From contig JAAEYW010000008.1 in assembly GCA_018223185.1 (NCBI GenBank), forward strand, positions 62,001-126,000: 64,000 bases of DNA. Direction: 5' to 3'. This DNA is from Oceanospirillales bacterium. Lineage in GTDB: Bacteria > Pseudomonadota > Gammaproteobacteria > Pseudomonadales > Balneatricaceae. Positions 47,694 to 56,346 of the stretch are shown here, piece by piece (position 1 is the first letter of the stretch; every line of letters begins with the position of its first letter). Both the position numbers and the translations under genes were made by a program. The notes under the pieces are model-generated. The model was not told where the DNA came from and did no database searches. It was given only the letters and a program-made list of their open reading frames with translations.

Positions 47694-48452
47694 ATGACCA
47701 ACAACACCTCCTTTTCTGAGCGCCTGCACGCTCAGTCTGATCAGCTTAAAATCGGTATTATCGGCGCCATGGATGAAGAGGTCGAACTGCTGAAACAAAC
47801 ACTGGAGGAGCGTGAGGAGCATACGATTGCCGGCTATACCCTCTACTCCGGAACCATGCACGGTATAGCGGTGGTTTTGCTTAAATCCGGTATCGGTAAG
47901 GTGAATGCAGCGATCGGTACAACGCTGATGTTGCAAGAGTTTCAGCCTACCTGTGTGATCAATACCGGATCTGCAGGCGGCTTTGCCTCTGAACTGGAAG
48001 TCGGCGATGTGGTGATCTCTTCTGAAGTTCGTCATCATGATGTCGATGTGACCGTTTTTGGCTATGAACATGGACAGGTGCCAGGATTACCCGCCGCCTT
48101 TATTCCAGATAGTTTCCTTGCCGATGTCGCACAACGCTGCATCTCCCATATGGCTGGCATCAAAACAGTTAAAGGTCTGATTGCTACCGGTGATTCATTT
48201 ATGAACTGCCCTGAGCGGGTTGCCAAAACCCGGGAGCATTTTCCGTTTATGAAAGCCGTAGAGATGGAAGCGGCTGCGATTGCACAAACCTGTTATCAGT
48301 TTGATATTCCATTTATTGTGATCCGCGCCTTATCAGATATTGCCGGCAAAGAGTCCAATCTGTCATTTGATCAGTTCCTGGTTGTTGCTGCTAAGCATTC
48401 TGCTGAGATGGTCATGGCAATTGTGCAGACTATCGCGGACGAAGCAGTCTGA
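47694..48452 (+). CDS. mtnN: 5'-methylthioadenosine/S-adenosylhomocysteine nucleosidase
   Basis: 252 residues, with about 17 extra at the N-terminus. IGIIGAMDEEVELL (catalytic Glu), VINTGSAGG, ATGDSFM, AVEMEAAAIAQ and RALSDIAG (catalytic Asp) are the MTAN signature. It splits MTA and SAH, clearing SAM by-products and feeding autoinducer-2 precursors. Separated from the next aminotransferase by 64 bp on the same strand. Confidence 0.94.
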   Translation: MTNNTSFSERLHAQSDQLKIGIIGAMDEEVELLKQTLEEREEHTIAGYTLYSGTMHGIAVVLLKSGIGKVNAAIGTTLMLQEFQPTCVINTGSAGGFASELEVGDVVISSEVRHHDVDVTVFGYEHGQVPGLPAAFIPDSFLADVAQRCISHMAGIKTVKGLIATGDSFMNCPERVAKTREHFPFMKAVEMEAAAIAQTCYQFDIPFIVIRALSDIAGKESNLSFDQFLVVAAKHSAEMVMAIVQTIADEAV

Positions 48453-48516
48453 TCAGGCCGCAACATCATTAACGCTATCAGATACCCACTATAACAACGA
48501 TATAAAGGCAACGGAT

Positions 48517-49698
48517 ATGACCACCTCTTTCTATCCTCCTCAGCGTACTCTGATGGGACCTGGTCCGTCGGATGTGAACCCGCGTGTTCTGGCGGCCCTT
48601 TCCCGTCCCACCATCGGCCATCTCGATCCTGAGTTTATCCGTATGATGGATGAAGTTAAGCAGATGCTGCAGTACGCATTCAAAACCGAAAGTCCTTTGA
48701 CGATGCCAATCTCCGCACCCGGCTCTGCCGGTATGGAGGCTTGTTTTGTTAATCTGGTTGAGCCGGGTGACAAAGTGATTGTCTGCCAGAACGGCGTATT
48801 TGGCGGTCGGATGAAAGAGAATGTCGAACGCTTCGGCGGTGTCGCCGTGATGGTCGAGGATGCCTGGGGGAAGCCGGTTGACCCCGTCAAAGTCGAAGCC
48901 GCCTTTGCTGAGCACGACGATGTGAAAGTGTTGGCTTTTGTTCATGCCGAAACCTCAACCGGGGTTCTTTCTGATGCTAAAACATTGTGTCAGATTGCAC
49001 AGAAGCATGGCGCACTCACTATTGTCGATACAGTGACCTCGCTGGGAGGTAGTGAGCTGGATGTGGATGGCTGGGGCATTGATGCGGTCTATTCCGGTAC
49101 TCAGAAATGTCTTTCCTGCCCGCCGGGTATATCGCCTGTCAGCTTCAATAAGCGTGCTATTGACGTGATTGAAGCGCGCCAGAGCAAAACACCCAGCTGG
49201 TTTCTGGATCAGAAACTGGTGATGGGCTACTGGGGTGGCGGGGCTAAACGCGCGTATCACCACACTGCGCCGGTAAATTCACTGTATGCCTTTCATGAGT
49301 CGCTGGTGATGCTGGAAGAGGAGGGGCTGGAGAACGCCTGGGCTCGCCACCGTCATCATCACAACGCCCTGCGCGATGGTCTGGAGGCGATGGGGATCGG
49401 CTTCCTGGTGGAAGAACCTTACCGTTTGCCGCAACTTAACTCTGTGTTTGTACCGGAAGGTATTGATGAGGCCGACGTTCGTAGCCGGTTGCTGGCCGAT
49501 TACAGTCTTGAGATTGGCGCGGGGCTTGGAGCCCTGGCCGGTAAAGTCTGGCGTATCGGCCTGATGGGGGCTGCCTGCAACAAGAAAAATGTGCTGCTTT
49601 GTCTCAGCGCGCTGGAAAACACCCTTTCAGCCATGGGCGCAAATATCACAACTGGAAAGGCGATCGCAGCCGCAGAAGCAGTCTATAGCGCTGTGTGA
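48517..49698 (+). CDS. Alanine/serine-glyoxylate aminotransferase family protein
   Basis: 393 residues from ATG 48517; the track's longer version reads 59 codons from mtnN DNA. Fold-type I PLP class V: MGPGPSDVNPRVL start, GSAGMEA (phosphate binding), HAETSTGVLSD, IVDTVTSLGG and the PLP Lys in SGTQKCLSCPPG. Likely transfers amino groups to glyoxylate or pyruvate, which suits the hyi and glxR genes nearby. Donor not fixed. Ends before a strong terminator. Confidence 0.87.
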   Translation: MTTSFYPPQRTLMGPGPSDVNPRVLAALSRPTIGHLDPEFIRMMDEVKQMLQYAFKTESPLTMPISAPGSAGMEACFVNLVEPGDKVIVCQNGVFGGRMKENVERFGGVAVMVEDAWGKPVDPVKVEAAFAEHDDVKVLAFVHAETSTGVLSDAKTLCQIAQKHGALTIVDTVTSLGGSELDVDGWGIDAVYSGTQKCLSCPPGISPVSFNKRAIDVIEARQSKTPSWFLDQKLVMGYWGGGAKRAYHHTAPVNSLYAFHESLVMLEEEGLENAWARHRHHHNALRDGLEAMGIGFLVEEPYRLPQLNSVFVPEGIDEADVRSRLLADYSLEIGAGLGALAGKVWRIGLMGAACNKKNVLLCLSALENTLSAMGANITTGKAIAAAEAVYSAV

Positions 49699-49727
49699 TA
49701 GCGCTGAGTGATAGCGCTGTCAAAGCT
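49688..49727. repeat. 13-bp direct repeat, three units at the aminotransferase 3' end
   Basis: TGATAGCGCTG recurs as TATAGCGCTGTG, TGATAGCGCTGAG and TGATAGCGCTGTC, spanning the stop codon. Confidence 0.7.
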
Positions 49728-49741
49728 GCACTCCCTGCATC

Positions 49742-49784
49742 GGAAAAAGCATTCAGGGGCTTTATCGGTCTGAATGCCTTTTCC
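49742..49784 (+). terminator. Terminator after the aminotransferase gene
   Basis: Long stem GGAAAAAGCATTCAG / CTGAATGCCTTTTCC with a 13-nt loop. The remaining gap to 49957 holds no gene. Confidence 0.8.
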
Positions 49785-49956
49785 GGGCTCCGGTTTTCGG
49801 CTGGGTGCCCGCTTGAGGGGAATATGTAAAAAAACGCTTTAAAGCAGTTTTTACTACAACCGCTTCCTTAGACCCGCTAAGCAGACCAGCTAAACGCAGC
49901 GATCTGATCCCTGCCGGTTTATCTTTTCCCTCTGTCAATTTATCTGTCGGTTCTGT

Positions 49957-50490
49957 TTAATTCTCCGCTGATGGCTGGAGCAACTGACGCACCGCTTTGA
50001 TGTTAGCGGGGTGATCCCACTCCCGTGCTCCCATAATGACTTCAATCTGATTACCTGTTGCATCAACCAGGAAGCTGGAAGGCATCCCCTGAATGCTCAG
50101 CTGTGTAAACGCCTGGCCTTTGCTATCGAGATAAACGGGCAGGCTGAAATCAACAGATTGCTCCTTAAGAAAACGGTCAACCGTTGTCGCTGTCTGGCCA
50201 AGGTTGATCAGCACAACCCTGAATTCACTGGGATCAAACTGCTGCTGTAGCCGCTGCAGCGAGGGCATCTCTTTAACGCAGGGTGGGCACCAGGTCGCCC
50301 AGAAGTTAATCAGTACCAGGCCTCCTTTATGCTGTCCAAGATCGACACTGTTGCCCTCAAGGTCGGTCACCTGAAGGTTGTCGTAGAACGTTTCAGTCGC
50401 CGATACGGCCGGCGATAAACTACAAAGCAGTATCAGTAACAGACTGACAATGACGGCGGCTGGCCCCTGACTATATTTGCCAAAATGCAT
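49957..50490 (-). CDS. TlpA-like periplasmic thioredoxin-fold protein
   Basis: 177 residues from ATG 50490, which follows CAGGGTC; the track start is 21 codons further out and lacks the family start. An N-terminal export signal/anchor (VIVSLLLILLCSLSPAVSA) is followed by a TlpA-type fold with NFWATWCPPCVKEMPSL, the redox-active CPPC, and the cis-Pro region GMPSSFLVDATG. Probably a thiol-disulfide reductase in the periplasm, for example in cytochrome maturation; partner unknown. Confidence 0.87.
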   Translation of the reverse strand: MHFGKYSQGPAAVIVSLLLILLCSLSPAVSATETFYDNLQVTDLEGNSVDLGQHKGGLVLINFWATWCPPCVKEMPSLQRLQQQFDPSEFRVVLINLGQTATTVDRFLKEQSVDFSLPVYLDSKGQAFTQLSIQGMPSSFLVDATGNQIEVIMGAREWDHPANIKAVRQLLQPSAEN

Positions 50491-50588
50491 TGTATGACCC
50501 TGAAAATTAGTGGTATTTGTATATATACCATTAGCATAGAATAAAGTGATCATAACAATAGTCAGCGTTTGGGTGGAGAAGAAAACCT

Positions 50589-51452
50589 ATGAAAGTTGCA
50601 TTTATCGGCCTGGGAGTGATGGGCTATCCGATGGCGGGACATCTGGCAAATGCGGGTCATGATGTCACCGTATACAACCGGACGGCCGCGAAAGCTGAAC
50701 AATGGTGCCAGCAGTTTAAAGGAAGTCGGGCGACCACTCCGGCAGACGCTGCACGTGAAGCAGAGATTGTGTTTACCTGTGTGGGTAATGATGATGACCT
50801 GCGTCAGGTGGTAACAGGCACTCAGGGAGTATTCAGCGGTATGGCTCAGGGCGCGATTCTGGTTGATCACACCACAGCATCTGCTGAAGTGGCCCGTGAA
50901 CTGGCTGTTATTGCGGCAGAACAGAAATTTGAATTTCTTGATGCTCCGGTGTCAGGAGGCCAGGCCGGTGCTGAGAATGGTGTTCTCAGTATTATGATCG
51001 GCGGTGAGCAGCCGGTGTATGAGCGTGTCGCTCCGGTGATTGATTGTTATGCAAAATCCGCCAGATTACTGGGGCCGGCAGGCAGTGGTCAGCTGGCGAA
51101 GATGGTAAATCAGATCTGTATCGCAGGTTTAGTGCAGGGATTGGCTGAGGGGGTTCACTTTGCCAAGCAGGCCGGGCTTGATGCTGTCGCTGTATTTGAC
51201 GTTATTCAGCACGGTGCTGCGGGTTCATGGCAGATGATCAACCGTCATCAGACGATGATTGACGATCAGTTTGATTTTGGCTTTGCAGTCGACTGGATGC
51301 GTAAAGATCTGAAAATAACCCTTGATGAAGCGCGTAGCAACGGCGCACAGCTGCCGGTGACAGCGCTGGTTGACCAGTTTTATGCGGACGTACAGAAACT
51401 CGGTGGCAACCGCTGGGATACTTCCAGTCTGGTTAAGCGGCTGGAGTCCTAG
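50589..51452 (+). CDS. 3-hydroxyisobutyrate dehydrogenase-family oxidoreductase
   Basis: 287 residues: FIGLGVMGYPMAGHLA (NAD(P) site), DAPVSGGQAGAENG and GSGQLAKMVNQ with the catalytic Lys, then DWMRKDLKITLDEA. Same family as glxR at 43352, but the substrate could be 3-hydroxyisobutyrate, tartronate semialdehyde or a gamma-hydroxy acid. Divergent from the TlpA-like gene. Confidence 0.85.
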   Translation: MKVAFIGLGVMGYPMAGHLANAGHDVTVYNRTAAKAEQWCQQFKGSRATTPADAAREAEIVFTCVGNDDDLRQVVTGTQGVFSGMAQGAILVDHTTASAEVARELAVIAAEQKFEFLDAPVSGGQAGAENGVLSIMIGGEQPVYERVAPVIDCYAKSARLLGPAGSGQLAKMVNQICIAGLVQGLAEGVHFAKQAGLDAVAVFDVIQHGAAGSWQMINRHQTMIDDQFDFGFAVDWMRKDLKITLDEARSNGAQLPVTALVDQFYADVQKLGGNRWDTSSLVKRLES

Positions 51453-51511
51453 TTCGGGCAGGTGGGTGCAGCTCAACTCACCTGAAAATTATTAATACAT
51501 CTTTCTGGCTA

Positions 51512-51539
51512 TTGTGCCTGAGAAAGGATGCTCTATAAT
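51512..51539 (+). promoter_or_regulatory. Promoter of the small membrane protein gene
   Basis: -35 TTGTGC, 16-bp spacer, -10 TATAAT, giving about a 75-nt leader before ATG 51619. Confidence 0.7.
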
Positions 51540-51618
51540 CGCGCCTTATAACTAAAACAGATATAACCACATAAATTATCCGTATTTAATTATTACGGTA
51601 ACCAATGAGGACAGTTCT

Positions 51619-51762
51619 ATGGCCGATAAATACAGCATGATCTCTTTCGTTCCCAGCATGGCAATCGTTGCCGCGATGGTTGTTGGTACCTTCGTAGCAA
51701 TTTACTATCTGCGTAAGTGTATGGCAAAGGATGCAGCGAAAGCTGCTCAGCGCGCTGAGTAA
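51619..51762 (+). CDS. 47-residue single-pass membrane protein
   Basis: Too short for the ORF track. It has an own promoter (TTGTGC/TATAAT), a GAGG ribosome site, ATG, and a terminator directly behind it. The sequence starts MADKYSMISFVPS, runs into one membrane helix (about residues 11-31), then a basic, Ala-rich tail (LRKCMAKDAAKAA) that should face the cytoplasm. It is unknown to me. The complete transcription and translation signals make it a good gene candidate. Confidence 0.72.
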   Translation: MADKYSMISFVPSMAIVAAMVVGTFVAIYYLRKCMAKDAAKAAQRAE

Positions 51763-51776
51763 TACAAAGATTTTGT

Positions 51777-51805
51777 GAAAAAGCAGCCATTTGGGCTGCT
51801 TTTTT
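51777..51805 (+). terminator. Terminator of the small membrane protein gene
   Basis: Stem AAAAAGCAGCC / GGCTGCTTTTTT with a 5-nt ATTTG-type loop. Confidence 0.9.
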
Positions 51806-51878
51806 GTGCCTGTCGTCTGCTCTGGCGAGAGCGCTGACGATTGGATGTCACCTCAGAATGGTTAAGCTTAAGCACCTG

Positions 51879-52838
51879 TCAGGGCTGCATATTCCAGTTA
51901 TCCGGTACGATAAAGCCCCGGTCAGTCTCACGCCAGAGGCCATCCTTAAACCGTAACCGGGCGATCAGCATCGGTGTGCTAATACTGTCAGTCATTTTTG
52001 TCAGTTCGGTATTTGACAGCGTTTCCTGAAAACAGCAGCGCGCCAAAGCCATCCAGCGGGGTTTCATCAGAATAACATACTGATAATCACTCCCCAGCGA
52101 TCCCGCTTCAGCTGCTCTGATCCACCACCCCTTAAGATGTTCAGGGTTGATGGGAGCAGGAGGGGTATATTGCTGCCACTGATGATAGGGATAAAACAGA
52201 TAGCCCCGCATTAGCAGTGAATGGCGGTCTGGCAACAGACCAAGTGCATCTGCCTGGTTTTTTCCGGCCTCTGTTTTTGACAGTTGTAGCTGATGCCCGG
52301 TGAGTCGTTGCCATTTCCGGTTCAGTCTGTCGGAGCGGTTGGGGCCGATAAAATCCTTCAGGTCACAGTGGTGAATGTCATCAGATGTACACAGGTAAAA
52401 CTTTACAGCGGCCTCAATATGCACCTTGATACCGTTTTTCAATGCCATAAGAAAATCATATTCTCCTACGGTCGTCTTGTCTCTTGATACCTGAATATTA
52501 TGTTTTAAATCAGTTGGCTGGGTGAATATGTTTATGTAAAGTCGCACCAGGTCCTCGAAATAATATCCGAGCCTGAACTGAGCTTGCTGGCGTAGTTGGC
52601 TAATGAGTGGCAGGGGGTTCTGGTCGAGTATGGCAAGTTGCGCATCAATGTCCGGAGCAGTAAAAAGCCAGTCAGACGACTCGGTGTCGGGTGGTGTCAT
52701 TAACGAGGGGCTATAGATCAGCCAGTGAAGATCACGGATAACCTCTTGTTGGTAAGCTGATCCTGACTCAAGTAAACCCCGCTTTGAAATAAAACCTTCA
52801 GGTGGGTGATCAGAGCTATAGTGACGATTTGTGCTCAT
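51879..52838 (-). CDS. DUF1853 family protein, nuclease-like core
   Basis: 319 residues matching the DUF1853 family. The core shows GEYDFLMAL followed, about 12 residues on, by HIEAAVKFYLC: Asp and Glu-x-x-x-Lys-like positions reminiscent of PD-(D/E)XK nuclease folds. The function is not known. Single gene on minus, with no export signal. What follows (KDFIGPNRSDRLNRKWQRL) is conserved-looking and basic, consistent with nucleic-acid contact. Confidence 0.75.
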   Translation of the reverse strand: MSTNRHYSSDHPPEGFISKRGLLESGSAYQQEVIRDLHWLIYSPSLMTPPDTESSDWLFTAPDIDAQLAILDQNPLPLISQLRQQAQFRLGYYFEDLVRLYINIFTQPTDLKHNIQVSRDKTTVGEYDFLMALKNGIKVHIEAAVKFYLCTSDDIHHCDLKDFIGPNRSDRLNRKWQRLTGHQLQLSKTEAGKNQADALGLLPDRHSLLMRGYLFYPYHQWQQYTPPAPINPEHLKGWWIRAAEAGSLGSDYQYVILMKPRWMALARCCFQETLSNTELTKMTDSISTPMLIARLRFKDGLWRETDRGFIVPDNWNMQP

Positions 52839-52921
52839 AAATCATATATTCACAATGATGTGAAAAGCTCATAAAGTGATACGATACCCTTAACTCTACT
52901 CTACTTTAATCGGGATGTCTC

Positions 52922-53242
52922 ATGGCCCTAAATACACGTACACGCGGTAATCAGTTTGATCTTCAGCCTAATGAACAAGACCGTCACCCTCTCATGAGTG
53001 ATTCTGATATCAATACCATTATGCTTAATGGCGCTAAAATCTCGCTATCTAAGTTAAAACGTGCGCGCAGCTTCAATGCCCGACTCTATTATTATGCTGA
53101 GATCAGTGTTTATCTGGAGGTCAGTTTGTCTCGTGGCGCCGGTATATCTGACGGCACCCGCAAACAACTGGAAAAAATTCATTCAGAAGCGACCCATTAT
53201 CATATGGATGCCAATAAGTTATTGAATATTCTTGAGGAGTAG
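52922..53242 (+). CDS. Hypothetical protein upstream of uvrC
   Basis: 106 residues, not recognised. A polar N-terminus of about 30 residues leads into helices (SLSKLKRARSFNARLYYYAEISVYLEVS, GTRKQLEKIHSEATHYHMDANKLLNIL). No membrane segment or signal. ATG 52922 follows GGGATGTCTC without a strong ribosome site. It ends 25 bp before uvrC, so they may be co-transcribed. Confidence 0.6.
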   Translation: MALNTRTRGNQFDLQPNEQDRHPLMSDSDINTIMLNGAKISLSKLKRARSFNARLYYYAEISVYLEVSLSRGAGISDGTRKQLEKIHSEATHYHMDANKLLNILEE

Positions 53243-53267
53243 GACGGCGCACAGTTAAAATACCCGC

Positions 53268-55184
53268 ATGAATGATATACAGAATAAAGACGCTGGCAGC
53301 ACTGATCCTGACAACGGTGACTCACTGGCTGAACTGAATAAACAGGAAGAACAGGGCGATAGTCCGTCTTTTGACAGTAAGAGCTTTCTTTCACGACTGA
53401 CTCGCAGGCCCGGCATCTATCAGATGTTCAATAGCAGTGGTGAAATTCTGTATGTTGGTAAAGCTAAAAACCTGAAAAACCGGGTCAGTAGTTATTTTCG
53501 TCCCACGGGACTTAATCTCAAGACTCAGGCACTGGTCAGTCGTATTGCGGATATACAGGTTACAGTCACCAACAGCGAAACAGAAGCGCTGTTGCTTGAG
53601 CAGAACCTGATCAAAACTAATCGTCCGCCGTACAATATTCTGTTGCGGGATGATAAATCCTATCCCTATATCTTCGTGTCCACCGAACAGGAATATCCCG
53701 CTGTCCGTTTTCATCGTGGTGCAAAACGACAAAAAGGCCGTTATTTCGGCCCCTTTCCCAGTAGCGGTGCCGTACGCGACAGTCTGGCGATTATGCAGCG
53801 GGTATTTCGTATCCGACAGTGCGAAGAGAGCTTTTTTAAAAACCGTTCAAGGCCCTGTCTGCAATATCAGATAAAACGTTGCAGTGGTCCCTGCGTAGGT
53901 ATTCCCACGCCGGAAGCTTATCAGACCGATATTCGTCATGCGATGATGTTTCTGGAAGGGAAAAACAGCAAAATTATGGATGAGCTGGCCGGGCAGATGG
54001 ATCTGGCATCCCAGGCACTGAATTTTGAAGATGCGGCCATCTATCGGGATCAGATCTCCAGCCTGCAGCAGGTACAGGAACAGCAGCATGTCAGTGGCCA
54101 GAGTGGTGACGCCGATGTGATCGGTTGTGCGCTGCAGTCCGGAGCCGTCTGTATGCATATGCTGTTTGTCAGAGGGGGGCGGATAATCGGCAGCAAAGTG
54201 TATCATCCGCGCTTTAGTATTGAAGAAACACCGCAGGAGCTTCTGTCGGCATTTATCGCTCAGTGGTATCTGGGCAGTGGCCGGGAGATCCCTCCGGTAT
54301 TGATTACAGTCGACGAGGCTGCCGATCGTGAAGTGCTTGAAGAGGCGCTGAGTGAGCGTAGCGGGCGTAAAGTCAGTCTGGTTCACAAAGTGCGTTCCGA
54401 TAAAGCGGGCTGGCAAAAACTGGCGCAGACCAATGCAGAGCAGAACCTGCAGAGCCATCTGGCCAGTAAGCAGAATATCTACAACCGCTATCTCTCTCTG
54501 CAGGAGGCGTTCCAGCTGGATGCAATTCCTCAGCGGATGGAATGCTTCGATATCAGCCACAGTTCTGGCGAGGCAACGGTTGCCTCCTGCGTTGTTTTTG
54601 ATCGCAACGGCCCCCTGAAGTCCGATTATCGTCATTTCAATATTGAAGGCATCACGGGTGGCGATGATTATGCCGCCATGCATCAGGCGCTCACGCGCCG
54701 TTATACGCGGTTGAAAAAAGGCGAGGGTAAGCTGCCGGATATTCTGCTGATCGATGGTGGTAAAGGGCAGGTTGCTCAGGCGGTTGAGGTATTGTCTGAA
54801 CTGCAGATCAATGAGGTTTTAATCGTCGGTGTTGCCAAGGGCAGCGACCGGAAAGCCGGACTGGAAACACTGATTATGGGGGATAGCGGAGCTGAAGTGG
54901 CTTTGCGGTCTGATTCGCCGGCATTGCATCTGATTCAATATATCCGTGACGAGGCACACCGATTTGCCATTACCGGCCACCGGGCCCGACGAGGTAAAGC
55001 GCGACGTAAATCTTCCCTCGAAGGTATTCCGGGGGTGGGCCCTAAACGGCGCCGGGAGCTGCTTAAGCATTTCGGCAGCGTTCAGTCGATTGAGACCGCA
55101 AGTATTGAAGAAATTGGAAAAGTCTCTACTATAAGCCGCAAAATTGCCGAAGATATTTATGCTACCCTGCATCCTGATCCTTAA
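53268..55184 (+). CDS. uvrC: Excinuclease ABC subunit C
   Basis: 638 residues. After a 35-residue acidic extension come the GIY-YIG nuclease (PGIYQMFNSSGEILYVGKAKN), the Cys cluster CLQYQIKRCSGPC, the UvrB-binding UVR motif (about 235-265), the RNase-H-like nuclease (FDISHSSGEATVASCVVF; DILLIDGGKGQ) and C-terminal helix-hairpin-helix (GIPGVGPKRRRELLKHFGS). Makes both incisions in nucleotide excision repair. Upstream of pgsA as in most gammaproteobacteria. The usual family start would be near FDSKSFLS. Confidence 0.95.
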   Translation: MNDIQNKDAGSTDPDNGDSLAELNKQEEQGDSPSFDSKSFLSRLTRRPGIYQMFNSSGEILYVGKAKNLKNRVSSYFRPTGLNLKTQALVSRIADIQVTVTNSETEALLLEQNLIKTNRPPYNILLRDDKSYPYIFVSTEQEYPAVRFHRGAKRQKGRYFGPFPSSGAVRDSLAIMQRVFRIRQCEESFFKNRSRPCLQYQIKRCSGPCVGIPTPEAYQTDIRHAMMFLEGKNSKIMDELAGQMDLASQALNFEDAAIYRDQISSLQQVQEQQHVSGQSGDADVIGCALQSGAVCMHMLFVRGGRIIGSKVYHPRFSIEETPQELLSAFIAQWYLGSGREIPPVLITVDEAADREVLEEALSERSGRKVSLVHKVRSDKAGWQKLAQTNAEQNLQSHLASKQNIYNRYLSLQEAFQLDAIPQRMECFDISHSSGEATVASCVVFDRNGPLKSDYRHFNIEGITGGDDYAAMHQALTRRYTRLKKGEGKLPDILLIDGGKGQVAQAVEVLSELQINEVLIVGVAKGSDRKAGLETLIMGDSGAEVALRSDSPALHLIQYIRDEAHRFAITGHRARRGKARRKSSLEGIPGVGPKRRRELLKHFGSVQSIETASIEEIGKVSTISRKIAEDIYATLHPDP

Positions 55185-55239
55185 TGGCAAAGTGTACACT
55201 GCCAAATATGTCCCGCTGCAACAGGAAAACTGAACGTCA

Positions 55240-55788
55240 ATGAAAATACCTAATATCCTGACTCTGCTACGCATTGTTCTGATTCCTGTATTCGTATTGG
55301 TCTATTACCTCCCGTACGCCTGGGGGCCGATGGCGGCAGCCCTGGTATTTGCGTTCGCGGCGATTACTGACTGGTTTGATGGTTATCTTGCTCGTAAGCT
55401 GGATCAGACCTCGCCGTTCGGGGCGTTTCTGGACCCGGTAGCCGACAAACTGATGGTGGCTACAGCGCTGGTGTTGCTGGTTGATACCTACTCGGTTTTC
55501 TGGATTACCGCACCAGCCATTATCATTATTGGTCGGGAGATTGTTATCTCAGCGCTGCGTGAATGGATGGCCGAGCTGGGTAAGCGGGCAAATATTGCCG
55601 TTTCATATGTCGGTAAATTAAAAACGGCATTGCAGATGCTGTCTATTTTTATCATGTTGGCTTCGGTGCCCTATACTATGTTCTCATGGATTGGTATCGG
55701 AGCGCTGTATGTCGCATCAGTGCTGACGCTCTGGTCTATGTACGTCTATCTGAAAGCCGCCTGGCCGGACCTGACAGACGATATCTGA
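55240..55788 (+). CDS. pgsA: Phosphatidylglycerophosphate synthase PgsA
   Basis: 182 residues with the CDP-alcohol phosphotransferase motif DWFDGYLARKLDQTSPFGAF and LDPVADKL, and several membrane segments. It makes PG-phosphate from CDP-diacylglycerol. The uvrC-pgsA-tRNA order is the ancestral arrangement. Confidence 0.95.
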   Translation: MKIPNILTLLRIVLIPVFVLVYYLPYAWGPMAAALVFAFAAITDWFDGYLARKLDQTSPFGAFLDPVADKLMVATALVLLVDTYSVFWITAPAIIIIGREIVISALREWMAELGKRANIAVSYVGKLKTALQMLSIFIMLASVPYTMFSWIGIGALYVASVLTLWSMYVYLKAAWPDLTDDI

Positions 55789-55849
55789 TCAATCGGTATA
55801 CAGATCTAACTTATTAATCTGATTACATTTTTTTACAGCTGAAAAGTTG

Positions 55850-55877
55850 TTGACATAAAAGATGAGCTGTCTATAAT
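55850..55877 (+). promoter_or_regulatory. tRNA operon promoter
   Basis: Perfect -35 TTGACA, 16-bp spacer, perfect -10 TATAAT, followed by the tRNA array 23 bp later. Confidence 0.9.
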
Positions 55878-55900
55878 ACGCACCACTTCTTCGGAAGCAT

Positions 55901-55976
55901 GCGGAATTAGCTCAGTTGGTAGAGCGGAACCTTGCCAAGGTTCAGGTCGTCGGTTCGAGCCCGATATTCCGCTCCA
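55901..55976 (+). tRNA. tRNA-Gly (GCC), first copy
   Basis: 76 nt cloverleaf: acceptor GCGGAAT/ATTCCGC, anticodon loop TTGCCAA (GCC), T-loop TTCGAGC and encoded CCA. Confidence 0.97.
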
Positions 55977-56020
55977 GTCCTGCTCAGGCAGGGTTGAAAG
56001 GTATGTATGGTTTACCCAAA

Positions 56021-56094
56021 GGCGCGGTGGCAGAGTGGTCATGCAGCGGACTGCAACTCCGTGAACGCCGGTTCGATTCCGACCCGCGCCTCCA
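56021..56094 (+). tRNA. tRNA-Cys (GCA)
   Basis: 74 nt: acceptor GGCGCGG/CCGCGCC, anticodon loop CTGCAAC (GCA), encoded CCA. Confidence 0.96.
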
Positions 56095-56104
56095 TATTTG
56101 CTTT

Positions 56105-56191
56105 GCCCGGATGATGGAATCGGTAGACATAGGAGACTTAAAATCTCCCGACTGAAAGGTCGTGCCGGTTCAAGTCCGGCTCCGGGCACCA
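56105..56191 (+). tRNA. tRNA-Leu (TAA)
   Basis: 87 nt class II tRNA: acceptor GCCCGGA/TCCGGGC, anticodon loop with TAA (ACTTAAAAT), long variable arm, CCA encoded. Confidence 0.95.
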
Positions 56192-56230
56192 TTTACAGAT
56201 CATCTGATCTGGTGTAAAAAAACACGATAA

Positions 56231-56306
56231 GCGGAATTAGCTCAGTTGGTAGAGCGGAACCTTGCCAAGGTTCAGGTCGTCGGTTCGAGCCCGATATTCC
56301 GCTCCA
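56231..56306 (+). tRNA. tRNA-Gly (GCC), second identical copy
   Basis: 76 nt, identical base for base to the copy at 55901. Last gene of the tRNA array, followed by a terminator and then accessory DNA. Confidence 0.97.
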
Positions 56307-56324
56307 ATCTTGTATTGGATATAG

Positions 56325-56346
56325 ACCAGCGAGAGCTGGTTTTTTG
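56325..56346 (+). terminator. tRNA operon terminator
   Basis: Stem ACCAGC / GCTGGT with a GAGA loop and six T. Confidence 0.82.

Noticed and set aside
53847-54683. 278-residue minus ORF inside uvrC
   Set aside because: Long shadow frame of a clearly conserved gene.
55833-56192. 119-residue minus ORF with GRNRTGVHGVAVRCM-type sequence
   Set aside because: It is the antisense of the tRNA-Gly, tRNA-Cys and tRNA-Leu genes, a common annotation artefact.
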